Shown: one piece after another, positions 1 to 8,107 of the stretch
Numbering within the stretch: the stretch's first letter is position 1
Layout of the letters: the number at the start of each line of letters is the position of its first letter
Assembly (NCBI RefSeq): GCF_900155425.1
Contig: NZ_LT700189.1
Span: 985,787-1,049,786 of the forward strand
Direction of reading: 5' to 3'
Origin: Parabacteroides massiliensis
GTDB taxonomy: Bacteria > Bacteroidota > Bacteroidia > Bacteroidales > Tannerellaceae
Length of the DNA stretch: 64,000 nucleotides
The notes under the pieces: generated by a model
The model's database searches: none
The model's input: the letters and a program-made list of their open reading frames with translations, nothing else
Told to the model about the DNA's origin: nothing
Translations under genes and position numbers: made by a program

Positions 1-1
1 T

Positions 2-1159
2 ATCGTAAAGAATGACTTCGGAGCAAGCAATGTCCTTGCCCAAATCGGGAACTATGGTAACTTCATCGCCTATCTGGTAATGGGAATCCCGGCCGGTATG
101 TTAATTGCCAAATACGGCTACAAGAAAACAGCTCTTATCGGCCTGGTTATCGGTATCGTCGGTATTTTAATCCAATGGCTCAGCGGCCACGTAGGCAAGG
201 AAAGCGCTTTCTTGGTTTACCTGATCGGAGCGTTTACCTGCGGTTTCACTATGTGTATTTTGAACTGCGTTGTCAACCCGATGCTGAACTTGCTGGGTGG
301 CGGCGGAAACAAAGGTAACCAGCTGATCCAGCTCGGAGGTGTGTTCAACAGTACTGCAGCCGTTGTTTGTTACATCCTGATGGGTGCTCTTATCGGGGAT
401 GCAGCCAAAGCTCATATCGCTGACGCTACTCCTGCCCTGATGATCGCTTTGGCTATCTTCGTCGTTGCATTCGTAGTGATCATGTTCACTAAAATCGAAG
501 AACCAGAACAGGCTCCGGTCGACACAAGCTTGATCAAAGGCGCCTTGAGCCACCGTCACTTTGCTTTGGGAGCATTGGCTATCTTCCTGTACATGAGCGT
601 CGAAGTAGGAACACCGACCTACATCCTGCAATATCTGACATCCAAAGGCATACCGGCCAGCACCGTCGGTCTTATCGTAGCCGTTTACTGGCTGATGATG
701 CTTATCGGACGTTTCGTGGGAGCAAGTATCGGTGCTAAAATTTCCAGCCGCGCGATGATCACGACTGTCGCAAGCGCCACGTTGCTGTTAGTGGGCTTCG
801 GAATGTTTTCACCTGAAACAAGCACGGTTGAAGTTCCCGGTATAGACTGGGCTTCATTAAGTGTCATCTGGCAGGAAGTGCCCGTCGGTATTCTGGCATT
901 CCTTCTCGTAGGTCTCTGCACCAGCGTAATGTGGGGCGGTATCTTCAACATGGCTGTCGAAGGATTAGGCAAATACACGGCTATTGCCAGTGGTATCTTT
1001 ATGACAATGGTGTTCGGTTGCGCCGTAATGGTTGCTATCCAGGGTTGGGTTGCCGATATGACCGACTACATGACCAGCTACTGGGTTGTGCTTTTCAGTG
1101 CTGCCTACATTTTATTCTATGCTGCCATCGGTTCCAAACCGGCGAAAAAATCAGAATAA
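2..1159 (+). CDS. Sugar MFS transporter (glucose/galactose or fucose permease type), 5' end missing
   Basis: Inner-membrane major facilitator carrier, probably proton-coupled hexose uptake. The frame is open from base 2, so the gene begins left of the window and about 385 C-terminal residues are seen. They form repeated hydrophobic helices with glycine-rich turns, including a segment near 80-110 followed by a basic loop (AKYGYKKT) of the kind MFS proteins carry between helices 2 and 3. The internal ATG at 80 is not the real start because the upstream residues already read as transporter. It lies directly before galK in the same direction, which supports galactose or glucose as substrate. A hairpin between the two genes may lower readthrough. 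The exact sugar is inferred from context. Confidence 0.85.
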   Translation: MVKNDFGASNVLAQIGNYGNFIAYLVMGIPAGMLIAKYGYKKTALIGLVIGIVGILIQWLSGHVGKESAFLVYLIGAFTCGFTMCILNCVVNPMLNLLGGGGNKGNQLIQLGGVFNSTAAVVCYILMGALIGDAAKAHIADATPALMIALAIFVVAFVVIMFTKIEEPEQAPVDTSLIKGALSHRHFALGALAIFLYMSVEVGTPTYILQYLTSKGIPASTVGLIVAVYWLMMLIGRFVGASIGAKISSRAMITTVASATLLLVGFGMFSPETSTVEVPGIDWASLSVIWQEVPVGILAFLLVGLCTSVMWGGIFNMAVEGLGKYTAIASGIFMTMVFGCAVMVAIQGWVADMTDYMTSYWVVLFSAAYILFYAAIGSKPAKKSE

Positions 1160-1185
1160 GACTACAATATATATGCCAATTCATG

Positions 1186-1220
1186 AAATTATCCGGTTAC
1201 AAACAAAAGCCGGATAATTT
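1186..1220 (+). terminator. Hairpin between transporter and galK
   Basis: An 11-bp perfect inverted repeat (AAATTATCCGG and its complement, 13-nt loop) is followed by a T-rich stretch (CTTTATTTAT). It could end or attenuate transcription before galK. Confidence 0.6.
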
Positions 1221-1254
1221 CTTTATTTATAACAACATCTAAAAAATTAAAGTC

Positions 1255-2400
1255 ATGCAACAAAAGATCAGAAATAAATTTCAGGAGTTATTCTCTACAG
1301 AAGGTAGCGTATACGCATCTCCGGGCCGTGTTAACCTGATTGGCGAACATACCGACTATAACGGCGGTTTCGTGTTTCCGGGTGCTATCGACAAAGGTAT
1401 GATTGCCGAAATCAAACCGAACGGCACGGGCAAAGTCCGCGCTTTCTCCGTTGACCTGAACGACTATGCCGAATTCGGCCTGAACGAAGAAGACGCTCCA
1501 AAAGCAAGCTGGGCAAGATATATTTTCGGCGTTTGCCGCGAAACCATCAAACGAGGCGGGCAGATCCAAGGATTCGACACCGTGTTTGCAGGCGACGTTC
1601 CTCTGGGCGCAGGCATGTCCTCTTCCGCTGCATTGGAAAGCACCTATGCGTTTGCCTTGAACGACTTGTTCACGCTGAACATCGATAAATTCGAATTGGC
1701 TAAGATCGGCCAGTCTACGGAACATAACTATTGCGGCGTAAACTGCGGTATCATGGACCAGTTCGCTTCCGTATTCGGAAAAAAAGGCAGCTTGATCCGC
1801 TTGGATTGCCGCTCGCTCGAATATAAATATTTCCCGTTCCACCCGGTCGGCTACAAATTGGTGTTGCTGGACTCTGTCGTTAAGCACGAACTGGCCTCTT
1901 CGGCCTACAACAAACGTCGTCAGTCTTGCGAAAACGCAGCCGCTGCAATCCGCCGCAATCATCCGGAAGTAGAATTCCTGCGCGATGCGACAATGGATAT
2001 GCTGAACGAAGTGAAAGGCGACATCAGCGCTGAAGATTATATGCGTGCCGAATATGTGATCGAAGAAGTACAGCGCGTGCTCGATGTTTGCGACGCTCTG
2101 GAAAAAGACGACTACGAAACCGTTGGCAAGAAGATGTACGAAACACACCACGGCATGAGCAAATTGTATGAAGTCAGCTGCGAAGAACTGGACTTCCTCA
2201 ACGAGGTTGCCAAGAAATGCGGTGTAACGGGCTCACGCGTGATGGGCGGCGGTTTCGGCGGTTGCACAATCAACCTGGTGAAAGAAGAAAAATATGATGC
2301 ATTCGTAAAAGAAGCATTCGAATCTTACACGGCCAAATTCGGTCACGAACCTAAGTTATATAATGTAGTGATCAGCGACGGTGCACGCAAACTTGCATAA
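1255..2400 (+). CDS. galK: Galactokinase
   Basis: Phosphorylates galactose to galactose-1-phosphate with ATP, the first committed Leloir step, in the cytoplasm. All three GHMP-kinase motifs are visible: the galactokinase signature PGRVNLIGEHTDYNGG at residues 23-38, the phosphate-binding loop PLGAGMSSSAA near 117-127, and the glycine-rich GGGFGGC near the C-terminus. The catalytic Asp lies in CGIMDQFAS. The 381-residue length is normal for the family. The start follows an A-rich leader 34 nt downstream of the upstream gene's hairpin. The neighbours are a hexose transporter upstream and a Nudix-type sugar regulator 27 nt downstream, which form one likely transcription unit. Confidence 0.97.
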   Translation: MQQKIRNKFQELFSTEGSVYASPGRVNLIGEHTDYNGGFVFPGAIDKGMIAEIKPNGTGKVRAFSVDLNDYAEFGLNEEDAPKASWARYIFGVCRETIKRGGQIQGFDTVFAGDVPLGAGMSSSAALESTYAFALNDLFTLNIDKFELAKIGQSTEHNYCGVNCGIMDQFASVFGKKGSLIRLDCRSLEYKYFPFHPVGYKLVLLDSVVKHELASSAYNKRRQSCENAAAAIRRNHPEVEFLRDATMDMLNEVKGDISAEDYMRAEYVIEEVQRVLDVCDALEKDDYETVGKKMYETHHGMSKLYEVSCEELDFLNEVAKKCGVTGSRVMGGGFGGCTINLVKEEKYDAFVKEAFESYTAKFGHEPKLYNVVISDGARKLA

Positions 2401-2427
2401 TAAATAAATTGTAATTCCATAAAAATC

Positions 2428-3120
2428 ATGACAACCGCTTTTTATCAGAATGAAACCAAATTTTACGTTGCCGTAGATTGCATCATACTCGGATTCGACC
2501 AAAAAGAGCTCAATGTATTACTCTATAAACGTAAATTTGAACCTATGATGGGGCAATGGTCGCTGATGGGCGGTTTTATCAAAGCGGGTGAAAGTATCGA
2601 GGAAGCCGCATCACGCGTGCTGACCGATTGTACCGGCATCGATAATCTTTTTATGGAACAGGTAGGTGCTTACGGAGATGTTACCCGCGACCTCGGAGAA
2701 CGGGTCATCTCCGTAGCATACTATTCACTCGTCAATATGAACGACTTCAGTGCCGAGACACTGGAGGAACACAAGGCGGTCTGGATCAAAATCAGCGAAA
2801 TCCCGCAACTTATTTTCGACCATAACCAAATGATCACCGACACATTGGCCCGCCTGCGCAAAAAAGCAGCTACCCGCCCGGTCGGATTCAATCTGCTTCC
2901 CGAAAAATTCACGTTACCACAACTACAAAACCTGTATGAAGCCATCTACCAGACCCAACTGGACAAACGCAACTTCCGTAAAAAACTGAATGCAATGGAC
3001 ATTCTGGAGAAGTTGGATGAGAAAGACAAAAAAAGTTCCAAAAGAGGGGCTTTCTATTATATGTTCAACAAAGAAAAATACGACCATCTGCTGGAACAAG
3101 GATTCTATTTCTCCTTATAG
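2428..3120 (+). CDS. Nudix-domain transcriptional regulator (NrtR/AraR-like)
   Basis: Probable DNA-binding sugar-responsive repressor rather than a hydrolase. Residues about 10-140 form a Nudix fold, but the Nudix box is broken. The sequence keeps G-x5-E (GFIKAGE), yet the REUxEExGU part reads RVLTDCTGI, so the metal-binding glutamates are lost. Residues about 150-230 form a basic C-terminal region resembling the winged helix of NrtR-type regulators. In Bacteroides, AraR, the arabinose repressor, belongs to this family (established knowledge). The position between galK and the transketolase/rpiB genes fits control of galactose or pentose use. The effector cannot be read from sequence. Confidence 0.85.
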   Translation: MTTAFYQNETKFYVAVDCIILGFDQKELNVLLYKRKFEPMMGQWSLMGGFIKAGESIEEAASRVLTDCTGIDNLFMEQVGAYGDVTRDLGERVISVAYYSLVNMNDFSAETLEEHKAVWIKISEIPQLIFDHNQMITDTLARLRKKAATRPVGFNLLPEKFTLPQLQNLYEAIYQTQLDKRNFRKKLNAMDILEKLDEKDKKSSKRGAFYYMFNKEKYDHLLEQGFYFSL

Positions 3121-3256
3121 GAAAGGGTTTCAGTATCGGCCGGACCACGAAAATCATCCGCCGTATCTTGCTCTCTATGAGAAATATCGGGGATCAGGCA
3201 ACTTTACCGAAAATGAATTGTTTCAAGGATAGGATGGTCATTACGAAGAGATTGTA

Positions 3257-3264
3257 TATCTTTG
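3257..3264 (+). promoter_or_regulatory. Bacteroidales -7 element upstream of tkt
   Basis: TATCTTTG matches the Bacteroides TAnnTTTG -7 box and lies 27 nt before the transketolase start. No clear TTTG -33 box is present at the usual spacing, so this rests on the -7 box alone. Confidence 0.6.
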
Positions 3265-3290
3265 CAAAAAAATAAAAATAATTCATCACA

Positions 3291-5318
3291 ATGAACGATA
3301 TTAATTTAATGAACAAAGCAGCGGATAACATCCGTATTCTGGCTGCGTCAATGGTAGAAAAAGCAAAATCCGGTCACCCCGGTGGTGCAATGGGTGGTGC
3401 AGACTTTGTGAACGTTCTGTTTTCAGAGTTCCTCGTGTATGATCCAAAAAATCCTACATGGGAAGGCAGAGACCGCTACTTCCAAGACCCGGGACACATG
3501 TCTCCGATGCTTTATTCAGTACTCGCCCTCACAGGTAAATTCACGATCGACGAACTGAAAGAGTTCCGCCAGTGGGGTAGCGTGACTCCGGGCCATCCCG
3601 AAGTCAACGTGATGCGTGGTATAGAAAACACATCCGGCCCGCTGGGACAAGGCCACACTTACGCCGTAGGTGCCGCTATCGCAGCCAAGTTCCTGAAAGC
3701 ACGCCTGGGTGACGTTATGAATCAGACGATATACACATATATTTCCGACGGTGGCATCCAGGAAGAAATTTCCCAAGGAGCCGGACGTATCGCCGGTACG
3801 CTGGGACTGGACAACCTGATCATGTTCTACGATGCCAACAACATCCAGCTTTCCACGACCGTAGACGAAGTGACTACAGAAAATGTAGCCATGAAATACG
3901 AAGCATGGGGTTGGAAAGTCATCACGATCAACGGAAACGACGTGACGGAAATACGCCGGGCATTGACAGAAGCGAAAGCCGAAACATCCCGTCCTACCCT
4001 GATCATCGGTAACACGATCATGGGTAAAGGCGCCGTGGGTGCAGACAAGAGCAGCTACGAGAACAAGGTGTCCACACACGGACAACCCCTTTCGGCAGCC
4101 GGCGTCTCCATGGCAGACACCATCTTGAACTTAGGCGGAAACCCGGACGATCCGTTCCAGATATTTCCCGAAGTTGCAGAACTGTATGCCAAACGTGCCA
4201 AAGAACTGGAGGCAATCGTTGCGGAACGCTATGCAGCCAAAGCAGAATGGGCGAAAGCCAATTCGGAACTGGCAGCCAAGATGGAACTGTGGTTTTCAGG
4301 CAAAGCGCCTGTCATCGACTGGAAGGCTATCGAACAGAAACCGAACCTGGCGACCCGCGCCGCTTCGGCAACCGTCTTAGGCGTGCTGGCAACCCAGGTG
4401 GAAAACATGATCGTTTCTTCAGCCGACCTTTCCAACTCAGACAAGACAGATGGCTTCCTGAAGAAAACACATGCATTCGTGAAAGGCGATTTCAGCGGAG
4501 CATTCCTTCAGGCCGGTGTAGCCGAACTGACGATGGCCTGCATATGTATCGGTATGTCGCTCCACGGAGGTGTAATCGTGGCTTGCGGCACGTTCTTCGT
4601 ATTCTCCGACTACATGAAACCGGCTATCCGAATGGCTGCCCTGATGGAACAACCGGTTAAGTTCGTCTGGTCTCATGATGCCTTCCGCGTAGGTGAAGAC
4701 GGACCGACACACGAACCGGTCGAGCAGGAAGCACAGATCCGCCTGATGGAAAAACTGAAGAACCACAAGGGACACAACTCCATGTTGGTACTTCGCCCGG
4801 CAGACGTGACCGAGACGACAATCGCCTGGAAGATGGCAATGGAAAACACAGCCACTCCGACAGCTTTGATCCTTTCCCGTCAGAACATCACGGACCTGCC
4901 CGCAAAAGGGAACCGTTACGACGAGGCTTTGCAGGCCGAAAAGGGTGCTTATATCGTAGAAAGTGACGAAAACCCGGATGTAATCATGGTTGCTTCCGGT
5001 TCGGAAGTCTCCACATTGGAAGAAGGGGCAGCATTGCTTCGTGCCGACGGAATCAAGATCCGCATCGTATCTGTCCCGTCTGAAGGTTTATTCCGCAGCC
5101 AAAGCAAAGAATACCAGGAATCCGTCATTCCGACAGGAAGCAAGGTATTCGGGCTTACAGCCGGCCTGCCGGTCAACCTGGAAGGACTGGTCGGGGCCAA
5201 CGGCAAGGTTTGGGGACTCGAATCATTCGGTTTCTCCGCTCCATACAAGGTTTTGGACGAAAAGCTCGGTTTCACGGGACAGAACGTATACAATCAGGTA
5301 AAAGAATTATTGAACTAA
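3291..5318 (+). CDS. tkt: Transketolase
   Basis: Transfers two-carbon ketol units between sugar phosphates using thiamine diphosphate and a divalent metal, in the non-oxidative pentose phosphate pathway. At 675 residues it is a full-length single-chain enzyme. Visible landmarks are SGHPGGAMGGAD near residue 25, NTSGPLGQG near 113, the ThDP-binding region (ISDGGIQEE and the following DNNIQLS-like segment) at about 155-190, and a pyrimidine-binding domain with DAFRVGEDGPTHEP near 460-475. Its own promoter box lies at 3257, and rpiB follows 95 nt downstream after a long inverted repeat. The tkt-rpiB pairing agrees with pentose interconversion. Confidence 0.97.
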   Translation: MNDINLMNKAADNIRILAASMVEKAKSGHPGGAMGGADFVNVLFSEFLVYDPKNPTWEGRDRYFQDPGHMSPMLYSVLALTGKFTIDELKEFRQWGSVTPGHPEVNVMRGIENTSGPLGQGHTYAVGAAIAAKFLKARLGDVMNQTIYTYISDGGIQEEISQGAGRIAGTLGLDNLIMFYDANNIQLSTTVDEVTTENVAMKYEAWGWKVITINGNDVTEIRRALTEAKAETSRPTLIIGNTIMGKGAVGADKSSYENKVSTHGQPLSAAGVSMADTILNLGGNPDDPFQIFPEVAELYAKRAKELEAIVAERYAAKAEWAKANSELAAKMELWFSGKAPVIDWKAIEQKPNLATRAASATVLGVLATQVENMIVSSADLSNSDKTDGFLKKTHAFVKGDFSGAFLQAGVAELTMACICIGMSLHGGVIVACGTFFVFSDYMKPAIRMAALMEQPVKFVWSHDAFRVGEDGPTHEPVEQEAQIRLMEKLKNHKGHNSMLVLRPADVTETTIAWKMAMENTATPTALILSRQNITDLPAKGNRYDEALQAEKGAYIVESDENPDVIMVASGSEVSTLEEGAALLRADGIKIRIVSVPSEGLFRSQSKEYQESVIPTGSKVFGLTAGLPVNLEGLVGANGKVWGLESFGFSAPYKVLDEKLGFTGQNVYNQVKELLN

Positions 5319-5324
5319 TTTTCT

Positions 5325-5389
5325 GATTTATGATTTATAATTTATGATTTATGAAGAGTTAGTAAATCATAAATTATAAATCATAAATC
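5325..5389. repeat. Perfect 27-bp AT-rich inverted repeat between tkt and rpiB
   Basis: The arms at 5325-5351 and 5363-5389 are perfectly complementary over 27 bp around an 11-nt loop. They are built from the words ATTTATGATTTATA and AATTTATGATTT. It lacks a clear U-tract and lies in the tkt-rpiB spacer. It may act as an mRNA hairpin or a dispersed intergenic repeat. Confidence 0.85.
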
Positions 5390-5413
5390 TCCAAACTCCT
5401 CTAACAGATAAAG

Positions 5414-5845
5414 ATGAAAACATTAGGTTTATGCAGTGACCACGCTGGATACGAACTGAAAGAATTCGTAAAACAAATACTCGACTCGAAAGGATTAGCC
5501 TATAAGGATTTCGGAACCAATTCGACAGCAAGTTGCGACTATCCCGACTACGCCCATCCGCTTGCCCAAGCTGTAGAAGCCGGCGAAGTATATCCCGGAA
5601 TAGCCATTTGCGGATCCGGCAACGGAATTGCCATGACACTCAATAAACATCAAGGAATACGGGCCGCCCTGTGCTGGCAGGAAGAGATAGCTCGTCTCGC
5701 ACGCGAACACAACGATGCCAACATTCTTGTAATGCCCGGCAGATTTATCAGTCAAGAGGAAGCTACCCGCACGCTCGAAGCCTTCCTGAACACCGCCTTC
5801 GAAGGTGGCCGGCATCAGCGCAGGATAGACAAAATCCCTTTGTGA
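5414..5845 (+). CDS. rpiB: Ribose-5-phosphate isomerase B
   Basis: Interconverts ribose-5-phosphate and ribulose-5-phosphate (LacA/RpiB family) in the cytoplasm. At 143 residues it has normal family length. The N-terminus GLCSDHAGYELKE (residues 4-16) carries the Asp-His pair that binds the sugar. The motif ICGSGNGIAM near 65-74 contains the catalytic-loop Cys and Gly residues, and EHNDANILVMPGR near 98-110 carries the phosphate-binding Arg and His. The ATG is at 5414, just after the AT-rich inverted repeat. It continues the pentose phosphate theme from the transketolase gene upstream. A large inverted repeat begins 17 nt after the stop. Confidence 0.96.
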   Translation: MKTLGLCSDHAGYELKEFVKQILDSKGLAYKDFGTNSTASCDYPDYAHPLAQAVEAGEVYPGIAICGSGNGIAMTLNKHQGIRAALCWQEEIARLAREHNDANILVMPGRFISQEEATRTLEAFLNTAFEGGRHQRRIDKIPL

Positions 5846-5862
5846 TATCATTATTATCTGTC

Positions 5863-6008
5863 ACGAAGGTGTGTCAAAACTATCTTGTTCCCGCGCTTGA
5901 CGCGGGATCGCATGAAAACTGACCGTATAAATATCTGATTGATAAGGCCTGTTCTTTTGCGGCTCCGCGTCAAGCGCGTGGACAAGTATATTTTGACACA
6001 CCTTCGTT
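5863..6008. repeat. Imperfect inverted repeat of about 48 bp after rpiB
   Basis: The left arm (5863-5911) and right arm (5959-6008) are near-complementary. Both ends read CGAAGGTGTGTCAAAA, and both contain CGCGCTTGACGCGG next to the roughly 48-nt loop. It lies between convergent rpiB and an AraC-type gene. It could be a bidirectional terminator, but the arms are longer than a terminator needs, so a mobile palindromic repeat is equally likely. Confidence 0.8.
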
Positions 6009-6031
6009 TTTAGCTCTGCAAGCATCAGTTA

Positions 6032-6931
6032 TTAGTTCTGCGAGCACCGGTATTCATTTGGAGCGAGACCGGTTATCTTTTTAAATATCAAACTGAAATA
6101 TTGCACGCTCGGATAGCCCAGCCGGCAAGCAATAGCGGAAGGCGCACTGTCCGTTTTCAGCAAGAGATTCTTGGCGATATACAATCGTTTAAGTTGGAAA
6201 TATTCGGTAAGCGTCTTGCCCGTTTCAAAGATCAACAGATCATTGAAATAAGCGACAGACAAGTTCAGAATTCCTGCGCAATAGGCATCGGTGGGCAGTT
6301 GGCCGTCCTGCAACTTACCGGAGGCGATATATTCGTCGAGAATCTTATCCATCTTCTCCAGAATCGCCTTGTTTTTGTTTTCACGGGTAATGAACTGTCG
6401 CTCGTAATAGCGCGTACAGTAATCCAGCAACAACTCGATATGGCGGGACAGGATGGTACTGCTATGGGCGTCGATGGCATGATGGAGTTCGTCTTCGATA
6501 TTTTCGAGACAACAGGTCACTTTCGCCGTTTCCCGTTGCGAAAGATGCAATGCCTCTTCCTTACGGTAGGAAAAGAACGTATAATTCTCGATATGGTTTT
6601 TCAACGAGGTGCGGAACAACAAATCGGGATGGAATGCCAAAAGATAGCCTTTGTCGGGAAGCGTATTGTTTTCGCTCATACCGAAAACCTCGCCGGGAGT
6701 AAGAAACACCATCGTTGCATTAGAATAATCGTAATATTTGCGCCCGCAACAATCGCATTCGTTTTCACAGTCTTCAATCAACAGGATAGCATAAAATTCG
6801 AACCTTACAGCATCCTGTTCCAAATTCGGATTCTCCAGATTGATAATACTTACCTGCGGATGCAACGTCTCGCACCCCAAACACCGATTGCATTCGCATA
6901 CGGTCTTAATATCCAACGTTTTTTCTTTCAT
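6032..6931 (-). CDS. AraC-family transcriptional regulator
   Basis: Probable cytoplasmic ligand-sensing activator. The C-terminal 100 residues hold the two helix-turn-helix units of the family (AYFNDLLIFETGKTLTEYFQ and IACRLGYPSVQYFSLIFKK, ending in a PNEYR box). The N-terminal part resembles the cupin-like sensor of Bacteroidales AraC proteins, with a TLHPQVS motif near residue 25. Eight cysteines are concentrated in the first 70 residues, an unusual density that may bind a metal or sense redox. ATG 6931 is preferred. An in-frame GTG at 6946 overlaps the stop of a short upstream AraC-like fragment. The target is unknown; a related regulator lies at 17439. Confidence 0.88.
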   Translation of the reverse strand: MKEKTLDIKTVCECNRCLGCETLHPQVSIINLENPNLEQDAVRFEFYAILLIEDCENECDCCGRKYYDYSNATMVFLTPGEVFGMSENNTLPDKGYLLAFHPDLLFRTSLKNHIENYTFFSYRKEEALHLSQRETAKVTCCLENIEDELHHAIDAHSSTILSRHIELLLDYCTRYYERQFITRENKNKAILEKMDKILDEYIASGKLQDGQLPTDAYCAGILNLSVAYFNDLLIFETGKTLTEYFQLKRLYIAKNLLLKTDSAPSAIACRLGYPSVQYFSLIFKKITGLAPNEYRCSQN

Positions 6932-6942
6932 CGTCCAAAAAA

Positions 6943-7083
6943 TCACTCATCTGTTGTTTTATGCCGATATTCATCCGGCCGCCTATTGTCCAAATCAACC
7001 ATACTGACCAGCGGACTCAGCGTTTCAAGGCCACACAATTTGCGATACAGGTTCGCACGATCCCAATTGATTATCTTATCCAT
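6943..7083 (-). pseudogene. N-terminal remnant of a second AraC-family regulator
   Basis: The 46-codon frame starting at ATG 7083 ends at a TGA (6943-6945) beside the start of the AraC gene downstream. Its product contains CGLETLSPLVSMVDL, which matches the sensor N-terminus of the two complete AraC proteins here (TLHPQVSII and TLHPLVSVI). The remaining 250 residues are missing. The likely origin is tandem duplication followed by deletion, leaving only the 5' end. It could instead be a translated leader peptide coupled to the regulator by overlapping stop and start codons. Confidence 0.6.
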
Positions 7084-7752
7084 AAACGCAAACATTTAAC
7101 TTACCGAGTCAAACAATGAATATCCATCTATCATTTACAACATTCTGGCAACAAAAGTAAAAGATAACGCTGACTTCTCCTTTACCCCAATTACGGATTA
7201 CATAACCATTGTTACTGATTTTATCTTGTAAAAAGCGGTTCCTGACTATCGGCACAAGCTTCTCTTTCTCTATCCTTTTCCGGACCAGCAGAAATTTTCG
7301 CTACCCCCTCTTTCTGTTGTTACCTCCGGAGAGGATATGACCGATGTAGCCGGTAGTTCGTCCGGAGCCTCCCCGTTCGCATAAAGCAACTGATACGGAA
7401 CACGCCGGAAACTAATTCAAAGCTCATAGTAAACTAATTCAAAACATACCACAGACTATTTATATGTAGTACTACCTATCGCGAATACGTAGTTACTACC
7501 AACCGTCCATATGTAGTACTACATACGGGCAATAAGTAGTACTACCAATAAATACTTTACTATATGTTCCCATTTAGTTCTTCGGGTGCTTTGACTTAGT
7601 TTGTGGCATGAAACGGATTAGTTTGCCTCCACGACGGGTTTACATTCCAATATCACCGACAAGTTGCTTCCGGCTGTTTATGCGTACCCCCCAATAAATA
7701 TCGGGTGAGCCCAGATATACATAATTACCTATTCTTAATTCTCTAACATCAA
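7084..7752. other. Gene-free stretch of about 670 bp
   Basis: No convincing coding frame is seen on either strand. It holds two copies of AAACTAATTCAAA (7409 and 7431) and a four-copy palindrome array (7466-7545), listed separately. Near 7575-7630 inverted forms of the same word (TTAGTTTG) recur. It separates the AraC gene (minus) from higA (minus), so it would contain the AraC promoter, but no clear -7 box was identified. Confidence 0.6.
7409..7545. repeat. Short-period array: two AAACTAATTCAAA words then four GTAGTACTAC palindromes
   Basis: GTAGTACTAC or a one-base variant occurs at 7466-7475, 7489-7499, 7513-7522 and 7536-7545, so the starts are 23, 24 and 23 nt apart. Just upstream, AAACTAATTCAAA occurs at 7409 and 7431 (22 nt apart). 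The period is a little over two DNA helical turns. This could be a protein-binding array or a decayed tandem repeat. No CRISPR features are present: the palindromes are too short and the spacers are 13 nt. Confidence 0.75.
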
Positions 7753-8097
7753 TCATAATAACGCTGCAATCTTACGCACCTTATTAATTTTCTCCATAAA
7801 CCTGTTGTCTTTTTTTGCCATTTGTAAATTGTAAGATGTTTGCATATTAAGCAAAGGTTCCGCATCTAAATCTAACGCGGCTTCTATGAGCATAGCATAC
7901 TCTGTATTTAATGAACGCTTTGCATTCAGAATTTCATTTAATACGGTATAAGACACCCCCATCTCTTTAGCAAGTTTCTTTTGAGAAATACCCCTAAATT
8001 CAATTTCATCTTTTAACACTTCTCCCGGATGTGTCGGTTCAAAAGGAATCAAGTTATTAGCTATCATTTTAGGGTCTACGCCATCTATTTTAATCAT
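7753..8097 (-). CDS. higA: HigA-type antitoxin, XRE helix-turn-helix
   Basis: Antitoxin and autorepressor of a HigB/HigA pair. The 114-residue protein has the HigA hallmark THPGEVLKDEIEFRGIS near residues 22-38, followed by a helix-turn-helix (KKLAKEMGVSYTVLNEILN). It starts at ATG 8097, 10 nt after the stop of the toxin gene, giving the toxin-first order typical of higBA. It presumably represses its own operon at the palindrome 8470-8487. Function rests on family and arrangement. Confidence 0.9.
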   Translation of the reverse strand: MIKIDGVDPKMIANNLIPFEPTHPGEVLKDEIEFRGISQKKLAKEMGVSYTVLNEILNAKRSLNTEYAMLIEAALDLDAEPLLNMQTSYNLQMAKKDNRFMEKINKVRKIAALL

Positions 8098-8107
8098 AAC
8101 TTTCTAT

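Noticed and set aside
7466-7545. Possible CRISPR array
   Set aside because: Repeats are only 10 nt with 13-nt spacers, and no cas genes are present.
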